NCBI GenBank assembly: GCA_020091685.1
Contig: CM034608.1
Span: 3,281,590 to 3,345,589 of the forward strand
Source: Lutjanus erythropterus
Taxonomy: Eukaryota; Chordata; Actinopteri; Lutjaniformes; Lutjanidae
Length of the DNA stretch: 64,000 nt
Reading direction: 5' to 3'
Within the stretch, counting starts at the first letter, position 1. Each line of letters starts with the position of its first letter. Positions 1 to 11,949 of the stretch are shown here, in pieces. The translations under genes were made by a program, and so were the position numbers. The notes beneath the pieces were generated by a model, which had not been told where the DNA came from, made no database searches, and saw nothing but the letters and a program-made list of their open reading frames with translations.

Positions 1-1165
1 GTGCCTGAGGTCCTTCAGGAGATTTCTGAGGTCTTTGATGGGGCTTCTTAGGTCTTTGAGGAGGTTTTAGAGATCTTTGATCCTGAGGTTACAGAGGTTA
101 GAATGGGCCTTGGAGGTTTGGTAAAGTGCTTGAAGGAGGTTCCTGAGGTCTACGTTGGGGTGTCTGGGGTCCTTGAGGACATTTCTGAGCTCTTTGAAGC
201 AGCTCATTACATCTTTGAGGAGGTTGCAGAGGTTCCTGAAGACGCTGAGGACCTTGTAGAGATCAAGATACAAGAGATAGCATAGGTCCTTTGAGAAAAT
301 AGTAAAGTTCTTGGAGAAGATCTTTGAGAATATTCCTGGAGATTCCTTAAGGCAGCTGTAGAGGACCTTGAGGGGTTCCTTTGGTCCATGCTTCAGTGTC
401 TGGGGTTTCTTGATGGGTACCTGAGGTCCTTAAGAACACATCTGAGGTCTCTGAAGGGGCTTCTTAGGTCTTTCAAAAAGTTGTATAGATTTTCGGGGGG
501 GCCTGAAATCCTACAGAAGGTAGAAGAGGTCCTTGACGAGGTTAAAGAGGCCCTTGGGGTGTAACAGAGTTCTTGGATGGAGTTCCTGAGGTCCTGGAGA
601 AGTCATTAGAGGACCTTGGGGGGTGTTCCAGAGGTCTATGGGCTCCTTGAGGAAATTTCTGGGCTCTTTGAGGTTCTTGAGGAGTTTTTTAGAGGTTCCT
701 GCAGAGGTTCCTGAAGACCTTCATGACTTTGTATAGATCTTTGAGGGGATTTCTGAGATCCTGCAAAGGGTAGCAGAGGTCCTTGAGAAGGTTAAAGAAG
801 GCTGTGAGGGTGTAGTAATGGTTCTAGAGAAGGCAGCTGAGGTCCTAGAGGAGACTGTTGTAGAAGGCCTGAAGGGGATTCCTGAGGTCAGTGCTGGGGT
901 CCTTAACAGTCAGGAGTTTGCTGAGGTCTCTGAAGGGTCTCCTTGGGTTTTTAAGGTAGTTGCAGATGTTGCTAAAGAGGTTTTTGATGACCTTAAGGAG
1001 GTTGTAGAGATCTTTGAGGGGGTTCCCAAGGTCCATGCTGGGTTTTCTGGGGTCTTTAGGATACTTAAGAAGGTTGTAGAGGTTTCTGAAGACCCCGAGG
1101 AGCTGGTAGAGATCTTGAGGACCTCAAGGAAGTTGCAGAAGTCTCTGAGTGAGTTGACTGCTAAA
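1..1165. repeat. Degenerate GAGGT-type minisatellite, runs off left edge
   Basis: The segment is built of diverged short units such as GAGGTCTTTGAGGAG and GAGGTTCCTGAGGTC, about 15 nt each, with longer stretches that recur (compare 210-250, 685-725 and 1066-1100). The plus strand is G/T-rich and C-poor. Both strands show open frames with Val/Glu/Leu-rich repeats, which are a by-product of the units. Confidence 0.85.
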
Positions 1166-2450
1166 GGAGACTGAACTATGAGTGTTGTTGCCATGATTAC
1201 CTGCAGATTTATTTTAAACTCTATTATGTTCAAAGTGTCCATGAAAGATTTTAATGGACATGTGCTAGCCAATCAGAAAGCAGGGTGTTCTATTGCTGAA
1301 GTATAATGAAAACAAAATGTGTATTATTGTTCAGTAATTGCACATTCTGTCTTTTTTATTTTTACTTAACTCAAGCTATGTGTGTAATCACACCTTAGAT
1401 TTAGATGGTGAAAAAAAAACGACAGATCGGGCCTTTAATATCTCAGAACAGTGGTAAATCGACAAAATATGAAGTAAATGTGTTGTTGTTTCTGCAGTGC
1501 TGATTGATATTTTCACCAGTACTTTCACCAATAATCCCTTTCTTATTTTGGACTCTGTTTTGTACAGACTTTTCTGTCCAGTCAGCACGTCTGTATCATG
1601 TTACAGTTTGTAAACTGCAGCTGTCGGATAGAAAAACATATAACTGCAAAGAAATAAAATAATTCAGATCTTTTATGAGTGACAAAAATATTTCTAGTAA
1701 GTTCTGTTACTTTAATTAACTTTACATCAGAGTTTTAACTGGATATTAATACTATGAAAGTATGAAAAAACAGTTTCAGTTGCAGTTACGTGTTTTCTGT
1801 TTGACAAATAAGAGACTCTCAGAAATACTGTTAACAATTGTCGAGCAAATATTTATTTTTTTTAACTTGAATGAGGCTTTTGACGTCTCTTAATGATTCT
1901 ATTTTTGTACAAATGTATAAAAACTGTTGCTATTAATATTCCAGAAAAATGTATGTGTATAAGCTGTTTGATTTGCCCAGACACTTTGTCTCTATTTATT
2001 ATGAATATCTTTTGTTTCACAGATATGTGTTTATTTCCTTCACACTGTTCTGCTGTGTTGAGATGTCTGTGTCAATATATCAGTGATGAAATATTCACCT
2101 GCTGCTGTCGCTGTGTGTGCATTCAGAGTTTTCCACGACACCACGGCCACATGTTGTAAACAAGTACACTAAACTCCTAAATTCATTTTACATGGGTGTC
2201 AAACTTTTGAAAAATTCAACAATCAGAATGTAAATTGAGTGTTGAAAGTGTCAGGATTCCAAGTACAACAGCCGCTGGTTTCATGTTGAGAAATTGTGGA
2301 GTGACAAAGAACATTGTACACTTCCCTATTAAGAAGCTTCCTCATTTTTGTTTTTCCTGTAAATGAGACTCTTGACAGAATCAGATGAATGAATCCTGAT
2401 GAAATCCTCAAACTTACACATTTTCATTGAAAGCGTTACGTTTTACCAAG
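1166..2450. other. AT-rich intergenic DNA, nothing recognised
   Basis: No coding pattern, RNA gene or repeat family was recognised. Small open frames here are short and low-complexity. Confidence 0.6.
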
Positions 2451-2454
2451 TTTG

Positions 2455-2640
2455 GGGAGTGACAGATTACATGTAACAGGATTACATAATTAGGATGCAG
2501 AAAAAGTAACTTAATTCCATTACAGTTATAAAAAAATAAGATGTGGGGATTATTATCAGTATTACAATTTTAAAATCAAGAACAATATACTAACATGTGC
2601 TTTAACTGGGTTGAGATTTCACCATTATCTTGTCTCAACA
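2455..2640. repeat. Dispersed repeat, copy 1 (GTGACAGATTACATGTAAC type)
   Basis: It resembles 57912-58115 in the same orientation. Both run AGATTACATGTA, then ATTCCATTACAGTTA, then AAAAAATAAGAT and an internal AT-rich part. Probably a non-autonomous DNA element. Confidence 0.6.
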
Positions 2641-2664
2641 TCTAATTTAAAGAAACATTTTCAT

Positions 2665-3285
2665 TTTTTTTGTGACCAATTTTTTTTTGGTTTTATCTGC
2701 AATTATAAAAATTATATACATTAAGTACAAGACAAAGAAACAACAAAAGGGGGGAGGGGGGGGGGGGCAATGAGGTATCCCCTTGCCCACTCTCCTTTGC
2801 AAGAGGAAAAATGTAAAAAGGAATATTTACGGCATCTCATAATTGTACACGATGCTCAGTGTATACCCCCTCAAGTTCATCCATCAGCCTATTAATTCAT
2901 ACATTCATCTACAATCATGAATCATGTGAATGATAATACCCAGTCTGCAGCCTCTAATGTTTCTGCTTTAGCATTGTTTATGGATGAAACTGACAATTCT
3001 AAGACTAATGCATTATGAAAGGAAGATATCCACTGATTAATAGATAGAATATGTGGGGGTATCCACCCTGTAATAAGGACTTTTTTGGCTGCTGTTAAGC
3101 CAGTGAAAGGAACCCGTCTCTGATGGTTTAATAAATTAAGTGAAGAATCATCGTTCAACATTGCAACATTTGGGAAGCACAGTATTTACATCCCAGTGAC
3201 ACCAGATATTATATCAGTCACCTGCCTCCAAAACTGATTAAGTGCAGTACACTCAAAAAACATGTGCACATGGGTACCAAGAGTC
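2665..3285 (-). mobile_element. LINE-1-like 3' end, 5'-truncated and decayed
   Basis: Minus-strand translation gives the end of an L1-type ORF2: HMFFECTALNQFWRQV, an in-frame stop, then PFTGLTAAKKVLITGW and SINQWISSFHNALVLE, ending near 2922. The order (HxFxxC, FW, LTAAKK, W at the C-terminus) fits L1/Tx1-type ORF2 tails. A 3' UTR with a C12 run follows on the same strand and ends in an A-rich tail near 2670. The 5' truncation meets the 26-bp array at about 3288. Confidence 0.8.
2749..2767. repeat. G6-A-G12 run in LINE 3' UTR
   Basis: A homopurine tract of six G, one A and twelve G on the plus strand (C-rich in the LINE sense). It could form a G-quadruplex and is likely length-variable. Confidence 0.9.
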
Positions 3286-3287
3286 TA

Positions 3288-3800
3288 ATGTTACCTACAC
3301 ACACCAACAGCTAACATTAGCTACACACACCAACACCAACAGCCACTAACATTAGTTACACAGAACAATGTCTAACATTAGTTACACCCACCAACTGTTA
3401 GCTACAAGGACCAACTGCTAACAGTACCTACACAAAACAACGGCTAACGTTAGCTACACAGACCAACTGCTAATATTACCTACAAAGAACAATGGCAAAC
3501 TTTAGCTACACAGACCCAACTGCTAACATTACCTACACAAAACAACGGCTAACGTTAGCTACACAGACCAACTGCTAATATTACCTACAAAGAACAACGG
3601 CTAACGTTAGCTACACAGACCAACTGCTAATATTACCTACAAAGAACAACGGCTAACGTTAGCTACACAGACCCAACTGCGAAGTTTAGCTACACAGACC
3701 AATCGCTAATGTTAGCTACACAGAACAACTGATAGCGACAAAGACCCACCACTGACGTTATCTACACAAACTACTAACGTTGCCTATACACAACCGCTAA
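3288..3800. repeat. 26-bp minisatellite with 52-bp higher-order unit
   Basis: Two related 26-bp half-units alternate: one begins GCTAACGTTAGCTACACAG and the other GCTAATATTACCTACAAAG. Between about 3440 and 3680 the 52-bp pair repeats almost exactly. The edges are more diverged. The first half-unit contains the perfect 12-bp palindrome GCTAACGTTAGC. Confidence 0.9.
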
Positions 3801-4316
3801 CTTTAGAGGCAGTCCACAAGAAATGGAAAGCAATTACATTACTTTAATGTTATGATTGCACTGGTTGTGAAATTGTGGGGCAGATGAGTGATGCTTAAAA
3901 TAACAATTTCACCAGATATTTTTACTTTTGTTGTTTATTTTGTTTTTGCTGTTATTTGTTCCCCCTTTTGTGGCAAGGAAGCAAAGGAATCTGCAGAGTT
4001 ATAAAACAGAACTGTTGTAAAGTCATTCAGCCTTTCATTGCACTATCTTTGAATGAGTACAAATTCATGAAACAGCCATTATGACCTCCTTTTGCATGAA
4101 AAAGATTCTTTTTTTGAAAGACTGAAAAGTGAAAAGATCCAAATGCCTGCTATCCAACTGGCAACTCAATGAGAACACTTATTCTGTACTTACGTGGCCT
4201 TAGAAAATGACAGCAGGAATGTCACCAGCCAGTAGCTCATGAATGTCCATGGCCACAATGCTGTAGATTTTAGGAAGACTGACGTCAGCAAAATGATGTT
4301 TTTTGTTGGTCTCAGG
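3801..4316. other. Intergenic, nothing recognised
   Basis: AT-rich DNA without a recognised gene or repeat. Confidence 0.5.
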
Positions 4317-5195
4317 CAGAGATGGCAAAAGTTAACACATTCTGTACTCAAGTAGAAGTACAGATTGTGTAGAACAAGACTGTCATAAAAGTAGAAGTAT
4401 TGATTCAACTTCTTTACTCAATAAAAGTGAAAAAGTACAGGCTCTGAAATGTACTCAAAGCAAAAAGTCATCATCTGAAGGACATTTCTACTGACTGTTT
4501 CTGTGCAAAGTTAACTGAACCTCATCTTTTCTGTCTTTGGTTGCGTCTCGCTCTCAGTCTGTTATATCTTTTCTCTCGTTTTTGTTGTTAGGAATTTTTA
4601 CACTGTTTTCATCTTGTTACTTATTTTTTGTCTTGTTACATCTTCCACACATTTGTCTTATGTATTATGTTGTTTTCATCTTGTTACATTGTTTTTGTCT
4701 TATATCTTATACGCCACTTTAGTTTTTTTATGTATTGTTGCACCCTTTTTCTTAATTTTTGTTGTGTTACATCTACCTAATTTTCATCGTTATGTAGTTT
4801 TGTTACAATACATTGTTTTGTTAATGTTACGTTCCTATGCATTTTATGTCATTTGCGTCTTGTTATGTACTTAAATGTATATGTTTTCATCCTGTTACAC
4901 CTTTTACATCGTTTTTGCCTTGTTACATCTTTTAATCATTTTTGTCTTATGGTGTTTTCACCTAGTTACACCTTTTTACACTGTTAAACTAAAGCAACAA
5001 GCCTATTTTGAAAATGTAAGGAGTAAAAGGTAAAGATATTTGTGTTCCAATGTAAAAAGTAAAAGTAAAAAGTTGGCAGGAAAAGAAATACTCAAGTAAA
5101 GTACAGATACCTGAAAAATCTACTTACACACAGTAACAAAGTATTTGTACTATATGAAGTACTGTATTCTTGCTCCTCTTGAAACATCTCTGGAA
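4317..5195 (-). mobile_element. hAT-type non-autonomous element with internal minisatellite, copy A
   Basis: It starts CAGAGATGGCAAAAGTTAAC and reads as the reverse complement of the copy at 7251-8364: a terminal AGTACAG-rich part, AGGACATTTCTACTGACTG, a TC/GTTACATCTT array at about 4600-4980, then AAGTACAGATACCTGAAAAA. The left terminus is clear. The right one is degraded, and no matching target-site duplication was seen. Confidence 0.75.
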
Positions 5196-5638
5196 CACAC
5201 CTGACAAACAGCATGTCACTGATCTTTCTCTCAGATAGTGTAATACTCCAACATGGCTGATATTTTCTTTCACTTTTATTTGAAAAGAGACCACAGGGTA
5301 TTCTAGCTGCTGTCCAAGTCCAACTGAAAACAGCCTCAGACAAACAACAAGCAACCCAATAAAAATCGTCCATTTCCATTGGTGACTGTCTTCTTATTTC
5401 TTATTGGCCGCTGGCAGTCAACAAGGCCAATATTGGTCAATACTAACTCTGTAAACTTTACTTTCTACATTTTAACCTTAAACATAAAATATTTAAATGC
5501 ATTCATAATCATTGCTTATGTGCCAGTAAACAGATTAATCTAACAAAATAGTTCATAATAACAACATGTACATCTTAGCTAAAAAATATCCAGCTACAGC
5601 TGCTATGATGTCTGTGGCAGTTTTTTTCTACTAGAGAG

Positions 5639-5782
5639 AAAGTAGTTCCAGTAGGTTCTTAAGTCGTTCTGATGGATTTTAAAGTAGTTCTGATAGATCC
5701 TATAGTAGTTTTGGTAAAATAGTACTGGTAGATTCAAAAGTAGTTCTAATTGATTCTAAAGTGGTTCTGGATGATTTTACTG
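5639..5782. repeat. Short minisatellite, about 21-bp unit
   Basis: About seven diverged units of the type AAGTAGTTCTGATAGATTC follow one another. Confidence 0.7.
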
Positions 5783-6005
5783 CAGAAAGAAAGTAGTTCC
5801 TACATTGAACTGCTCACCACAAGGTCTGTGGATTATCTTGAGTAACCAGGTCATGATTTTTGGAAAGAGACACTGGTTTTGAATTTTTCAAAAGTATTTT
5901 TGGTGGTTTGAGCACCATGAGCTGAGTACCACCTAGTCCTATCATATTGAAGAGAAGGCAGACATCTCTACGGCTGATATCTCCAAAACTCTGCAACTCA
6001 CACTA
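5783..6005 (-). repeat. Common teleost dispersed repeat (GAGATATC / GTCTGCCTTCTC type)
   Basis: The stretch carries landmarks I know from many percomorph loci: AGTAGTTCCTACATTGAAC, GTCTGTGGATTATCTTGAG, CCAGGTCATGATTTTTGG and GGCAGACATCTCTACGGC. Family name not known; probably a non-autonomous DNA element. Confidence 0.65.
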
Positions 6006-6259
6006 AAACTATCTAAATTAAACATGTTTAATTAATTAAAAATTACAAATCTAAATAAAGATTTTGGAGAGAACTGTCTCTTTAACAAGTAGATATAATA
6101 TTACCCAGGGAGAGAGGAAAAACACAGTTACCTCAACCTAAATAGAAAACAAATGAAACTTTTAAAATTATATATGTTGTAACATCAACAACAAGGTGAT
6201 AAATACAGACTTAAGTCTTTTTCAAATATGATCTGTGGGAGTTTAAAGAAAATGTAATT

Positions 6260-6648
6260 TTAACCAAATGTAACAAAGAGTTCCTGTGTGTGTCGAACAC
6301 TGACTTCTGCTTGTGAGATGTTTGGGAAGATGACTATCAGATGACTGTCTGGTTGAGTAAGAGTGAAACTGCGAATCCGTTTGAAAATAAGATATGAAAT
6401 GATCATGGTAATTTCCCTGTCTGAATTGTATCTTGTATATAAAGGTACATTAATAGAGTAGATTGATGATTTTGGACACATTTGGTCAGTCTGAACAGGG
6501 CTCACTGTCATGTTGAAACAGGAAAGGGACCTCCCCAAACTGATGCTGCAACATCGGGAGCTCACACTTTTCCAAAAAACTGTCCCCGACCACAAGTGGA
6601 CTAACGATATCAGCAGGGTTGTCCACACATTTTTGGTCATATAATGTA
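6260..6648 (-). mobile_element. Remnant of a TIR DNA transposon
   Basis: It ends TTGTCCACACATTTTTGGTC then ATATAATGTA, the kind of end (TACATTATATGACCAAAAAT on the minus strand) borne by common fish DNA transposons. CATGTTGAAACAGGAAAGGG further in is also typical. A 126-codon minus-strand frame spans it but shows no transposase motif. The other terminus was not found. Confidence 0.5.
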
Positions 6649-7242
6649 TCTATCTATTTATTCTCTGAGGCTTTTACTTGTTTAACTCATCGATGACTCA
6701 TCAGACTGAAGTGATTTCTCTCAGTGAATCAGAGCAGCAGAACAGAAGCAGCTCTTTACTCCACACACTGTTTATTCATCAACGCAGTACATATAAAGAT
6801 TTCCTTCACATACTTCATCATGTTCACATATTACTGTTTCAATTATTAACATTAATCATGACTCTGACTTTTATTATCTTGTCTGTTGACTGTTGAACAC
6901 ATTATGTGAAGTCCCTTGGATGTAGAAACACGATGATTAACCGTGATGAGACGCCGAGGTGAAACTGTTTGATCAGATGGTGACACACTAATGACGTCCT
7001 CATGTGTCAGTTTCTATCAAGTGGGAATTCACACTTAGTGTAGAGATTTTCGGGGGGTTTTACACAGATGTTGATTAAAACTTCAGTTTATGTACCATTT
7101 GACATTTGTACTATCTCCATAAATCTAACCATGTTAATAAATCCTTACAAAGAAATAGCTTTTACTAAAGGTTGACGGCATAAATGAACTGTGGTAAAAA
7201 TTTAAAATATTCAATCAGTACTGAAATCTCATAATTAATTTG
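6649..7242. other. Intergenic, nothing recognised
   Basis: AT-rich unique-looking DNA. Confidence 0.5.
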
Positions 7243-7250
7243 GACTTAAC

Positions 7251-8364
7251 CAGAAATAGGAAGGAACGAAGTACAAATACTTGATTGCTGTACTTAAGAT
7301 TTTTCATGTATCTGAGTATTTCTTTTTCTGACAACTTTTTATTTTTACTCCCTACATTTGAACACAAATATCTTCACTTTCTCCTCATTACATTTATAAA
7401 ACAGGCTCAATACTCTAGATTTAATGCAACATGAAAACAACGTAAAAAGACGCAACAAAACGAAAATCAGGTAGAAAAGAACATATCAAGACGAAAACAG
7501 TAATTATGAAAATGACGTAAGAAGAAATTGTCGTAAATGATGTAACAAAAACAAAAACTATGTAAAAAGTGTAACAAGAATATAACAAGACAAAAATGAC
7601 GCAACAATGCATAACAAGGCAAAAATTATGTAAAAAATTGAACAAGACAAAATTAATGTAACGATGAAAATGACATAAAATATGTAACAAGATGAAAATG
7701 ATGTAAAAGACCTAACGAGATGAATATGCTGCAATAATACATAACAAGGAAAAACTGATGTAAAACATGAAGATGAATATGATGTAAAATTTGTAACAAG
7801 ACATAACATGATGAAAATCATGTAACAACATATAATAAGGGGAAATGATGTAAATTATGTAACAAGACAAAAATTACATAAAAGATGTGACAAGATGAAA
7901 ATGATGTAAAAGATGTAACAAAAAACAAAAACGACATAAAAGGTAAAAAGACTTAACAGGATGAAAATGATGAAAAAGACGCAACAAGACAAAAACAACA
8001 TAGTAATATAAAGCAAGGTCAAAATGACGTAAAAGATGTAAGAAGATAAACTCAACGTAAGATAAAAGACATAACAGAATGTAACAAGATGAAAACAACA
8101 TAAAATACGTAACAAGACCAAACAGACGGAGTGGGGGACTCAAACATGGAGAAAAGATGAGGTTCAGTTAACTTTGCACACAAACAGTCAGTAGAAATGT
8201 CCTCCAGAGGACGACTTTTTACTTTTATACTTTGAGTACATCTCAGAGCCTGAACTTTTACTTGAGCAAAGAAGTTGAATCAGTTCCTCTACTTTTACTG
8301 CAGTCTTTTTTTATACAAGTATCTGCTCTTCAAGTACAGAATGTGCGTACTTTTACCACCTCTG
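7251..8364 (+). mobile_element. hAT-type non-autonomous element with internal minisatellite, copy B (8-bp TSD)
   Basis: The element is 1114 bp. Termini are CAGAAATAGG and CCACCTCTG, flanked on both sides by GACTTAAC (7243-7250 and 8365-8372), an exact 8-bp target-site duplication. That length fits the hAT superfamily. Subterminal parts repeat AGTACAGATACTT-like motifs. The middle (about 7430-8130) is an array of degenerate units like GATGTAACAAGACAAAAATG. There is no transposase. The long minus-strand frames rich in Phe/Val/Leu are shadows of the array. Confidence 0.9.
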
Positions 8365-8372
8365 GACTTAAC

Positions 8373-8770
8373 AGATGAAGGTTTGCCCTGTTTTGTTGTT
8401 GAGGATGGAGCTGAACTGAGTCACCCATGTTAATGACAGTATTTATGGAAATCCTACAATGACAGATCAGTCAGACTGTTATCAAACACACACAGGTCAG
8501 TCCAGAAAAACTGCTGTCAGAGGAAAACACTCCCCGGTGAAACCTTTAATCAGACAGCACAGACCTCCACACAGGTTTCACTGTCAAGCTTTTTATTCTT
8601 AGACAATGTTTGCTGCGATAAATTTCATCAGTGTTGTGGCATTTTAACTATACTCTTAGACATAACGGTCTTAAAAGGATTCTTCCTGAAGGGCTAAGGT
8701 TATCCTGAGAACCATTAGCTTCTGAAGAACCCTTTTTTGAAGAAGGAGTAGGCAGCGTCAGTGGTAGAGG
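8373..8770. other. Intergenic, nothing recognised
   Basis: No gene, RNA or known repeat recognised. Confidence 0.5.
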
Positions 8771-8789
8771 ACCTTAAGTACATTACGTA

Positions 8790-9530
8790 ATGTTGTCAGT
8801 CCCAGTTTGGTTAGGTTAAAGCACCAAAACTACTTAATTAGGTTTAGGAACCGTGCAGAAAAAAAACAGCATAGACCAGTAAAACCAGCAACTAACTTAA
8901 GCTATTTCATGTGGCTTTTTTCAGCAGGGACAAGATAATGGTTTGAGTTCAAATAATAGTCTGGTTAGATTTAGACAACAAAAGTACCTGATTAGGTTTA
9001 GACAAAAAAATACTTATCAAGGTTCAGAGATGGGAAGTAACTAAGTACAGATACTTCATTTCTGTACTTAAATAGATTTTTCAAGTATCAGTATTTTGCT
9101 TGACTATTTCTTTTTTTCAACAACTCTTTACTTTTACTCCCTACATTATAACACAAATATCTCTACTTTCCACACCATATATTTTCAAATGTGTCTTGAA
9201 ATAAAAAAGACATGAAACAGGGCACAAAAGGACAAAAGATGTAACAGGGCATGATAAGATGAAACGATGTAAAAGACGTAACAAGATGAAAAAGAAAAGA
9301 GAGAGACTTGATGATGGAGAAAAGAAAAGAAAAGATGAGGTTCAAGTATTGTGCAGAGAAACAGTCAGTAGAAATGTCCTTCAGATGGCAACTTTTTATT
9401 TTATAGTTTGAGTACATTTTGAGACTTTTTTTTGCAAGTATCTGTGTTTCTACTTGAGTAAATAATGTGTGCACTTTTGGTTAAGTTTAGGAACAGATCA
9501 TGATTTGACTTAAAACAGTGTTACATAATG
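8790..9530. repeat. GGTTAGGTTTAGG-type dispersed repeat, interrupted by copy C
   Basis: Repeated stretches of the form GGTTTAGGAACC and AAAACTACTTAATTAGGTTT occupy 8790-9024 and resume at 9479 as GGTTAAGTTTAGGAACAG. The hAT-type copy C sits between the two parts. Confidence 0.6.
9025..9478 (+). mobile_element. hAT-type non-autonomous element, copy C, short array
   Basis: It begins CAGAGATGGGAAGTAACTAA, the best preserved left terminus of the family. The array is only about 100 bp (9195-9295). The last ten bases of the right terminus are missing. The preceding bases TCAAGGTT and the following GGTTAAG suggest an original TSD partly lost with the end. Confidence 0.85.
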
Positions 9531-9654
9531 TCATGGGACTTACATAAGTCATGTATGTAACCTAACTTTAGTAACTTTGAATTTTAAAAAATGTCAACAC
9601 TACCTTTGACTTTGTTGCTCTTTAGCACCTCCTCCTTTCCCCCTTCCATCATAA

Positions 9655-10110
9655 TTACTGCGGCCACTAGAGGTCGCTTCCTCAGAACATAAATATGGGG
9701 CATAATAAGCTTCTTGCCCAGAGGACCTATAGGTCCTTTGTTCTGGTGCCTGTCAGCTCTACATAAGTTTTAGTGTCTTTCAGCTTACTGATTTGATTTT
9801 CTAACCCCACAGCAACAAAAATCTGACCCACTCTTTCACTGTACTAAGCCCTGCACCAAACAACAGATTGACAAAATTTAGTGACTAGCTGGTCAACGCA
9901 GTGGAGCATTTAGCAGCTAAAGAGGCACATATGTTTCTCAAGAGTTGCCGGGGACCAAAACGGAAAGAGAATAGCCAGAGACATAACTCCAAATGAATGC
10001 TTAAGTTGCTCTGTTTCTACAGGATGTGTAATAAGTGACTGTGACCTCACACATTATTAACTTCATGAGGTGATAATATGTCAGTGTTGTGTTTACAGCT
10101 TGTTTCCGTC
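9655..10110. repeat. Likely dispersed teleost repeat
   Basis: GCGGCCACTAGAGGTCGCTT, then GTGGAGCATTTAGCAGCTAA, then CTCTGTTTCTACAGGATGTG are phrases I recognise from a repeat common in perciform fish. The limits are uncertain. Confidence 0.45.
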
Positions 10111-10411
10111 CTCTGAAGTGGCCAAAAAATCAATTAATGCAAGTTTGAGTCCACGGTAAAAGTTTTTATTCATCAGCAAAGAAAGAAAAAGATAGTCATT
10201 ATGTTACTAAACAGATAACAAGGTGAAGTACACTTAGACCACACACTCACTTTCAGTCAGCAGATCATTAAAGAGAGGGTGTTCACAGTTTATTCTTGAC
10301 CTTGGAAACAGTAAAAAACAGAAAAAAACAAAAAACAGATCCTCAGCAGATGGAGTTCAGGCATCACCAGACATTTAATGGACTTTGGATCAAGCTCATG
10401 GAACCTTGTAA

Positions 10412-10640
10412 ACCAGGGGTGTGAAACATCCGGCCCATGGGCCAGAACCGTCCCACTGAAGTGTCCAGCCGGGTGCACTGGAAGTTTAAAAAAATGGAGA
10501 AAAAATGGCAGTCATTAATTTCAGACCAGAACACAGTTCTCTGAAAAAAATGATGATTATTTATTGAACATTGTGCAAAGAATTGTCATTCAGCAGTTTC
10601 AGTAAAAAAACAAAACAAAAAACTGACACCATCTTAAATA
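10412..10640. mobile_element. hAT-like repeat with CAGGGGTGT terminus
   Basis: AACCAGGGGTGTGAAACATC followed by CCGGCCCATGGGCCAGAACC is the start of a widespread vertebrate hAT-like element. The interior has decayed and no right end was recognised. Confidence 0.55.
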
Positions 10641-11945
10641 ATATTAGTGGAACCCTGTTAAGGCTCTGCCAAAATGTTTGATCTGTAAATAGTTTGTTAG
10701 GCAGGAGATCACTTCACCTTATTCCTCATTAGCTTCTACTGTAGCTGGTGTTGTGTGCTGATGCAGCATTACTACACAGGAGTGGAAATGTCTGGAAACT
10801 GAAAATATTTCTAGATCTCGACACGCTGTTTAAATTATGAAGGAGCAAGATACTGTATTGTTCAGTTCAAAAATTCATCACCCATTCTGGAGAATTGGGA
10901 CAAATGATGTCCTAATAAAAAAAAACTCAAAAATTATGAATACCAACACTCCAATTCCATATTTTGGTGAAAATGTATCATTTATAGATTCATAAATATG
11001 GAATATATGTAATTTATAAAATGTCACTTTCCCACAAAGATTAAAAAGTGTGAATCCGTGAATCAGTTAATTTCCCTTCATTTGCTGAATCAACTAACAA
11101 TAATACATTCTAAGCGAGTTGACACTTTTGTCTGTGGTATTCACAACCTCGTAATGGAAATTTTCTGAAAGGTCAGAGTTCCTTCCCACGTCGTAACCAT
11201 GAATTCCATTTGAAGGCAGCATTAATTCTCCACATTCACCTTGTTTGACCTAATCTGAAAGCATCCAATCAGGTTACAGGAGAAAACCATGACGAACTAA
11301 CACTATGTTACTGAGTTCCAGTTGGAAAAAAATATATCAAACATAATTGTGTACAACAACTATGTAGTGGTCAATAAAAAAAGAAACTGCAGTATGCAAA
11401 ATGTACAGATGAAGAGCAAAAACTTCCAACTGTTTTCGATATGTGAAGCTGCAAAAGAATGGTAAGTCGAAGCTAATATTAGCATAATTAGCGAGGCAAT
11501 GCTTACCTCACATCTAATTAACTTTGTTAAACAGTGTGACTGGAAACTCTGTTACATTAGAACTTGTTTAGCACTCAAAACTCAAAGTTTAGGACTTAGG
11601 AGACTTGGAGATTTACTTGTGACTTGAACAGTGACTTGGTCCTCAGCCATTTTATATTAACAACCCTATAAAGCATTTAAAAGTTTTTCTAATGGTGTTT
11701 TCACAGAAAGCTAATGATTTTTTTGTCCCAATAGATTACATACAAAGTTACTGTAAAAATTTAAAATATTCATCTTGAGCAAAAAATTTGCTTCTGTCAT
11801 GGGGCTTTTGCTGAGTGTTAGGTGGAGAGGACCAAAGCAGAGCTGAGGCATGCAACCAACAGACAGCTGCTGACAGCTGGGGAGCTTTGGGGGTGAGAGT
11901 CGGGGACAGACAGGGGCTTCTAGGGGAAGAAACGTTAGAGTCACA
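10641..11945. other. Intergenic, nothing recognised
   Basis: No supported feature. Confidence 0.5.
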
Positions 11946-11949
11946 CTGG

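Noticed and set aside
818-1174. 118-codon plus-strand frame with Val/Glu repeats
   Set aside because: A product of the GAGGT minisatellite units; open frames exist on both strands there.
3288-3800. CRISPR-like regular repeats
   Set aside because: Units are contiguous without unique spacers and the sequence is clearly eukaryotic.
6260-6640. 126-codon minus-strand frame
   Set aside because: Falls in a decayed DNA transposon end and lacks transposase motifs; annotated as element remnant instead.
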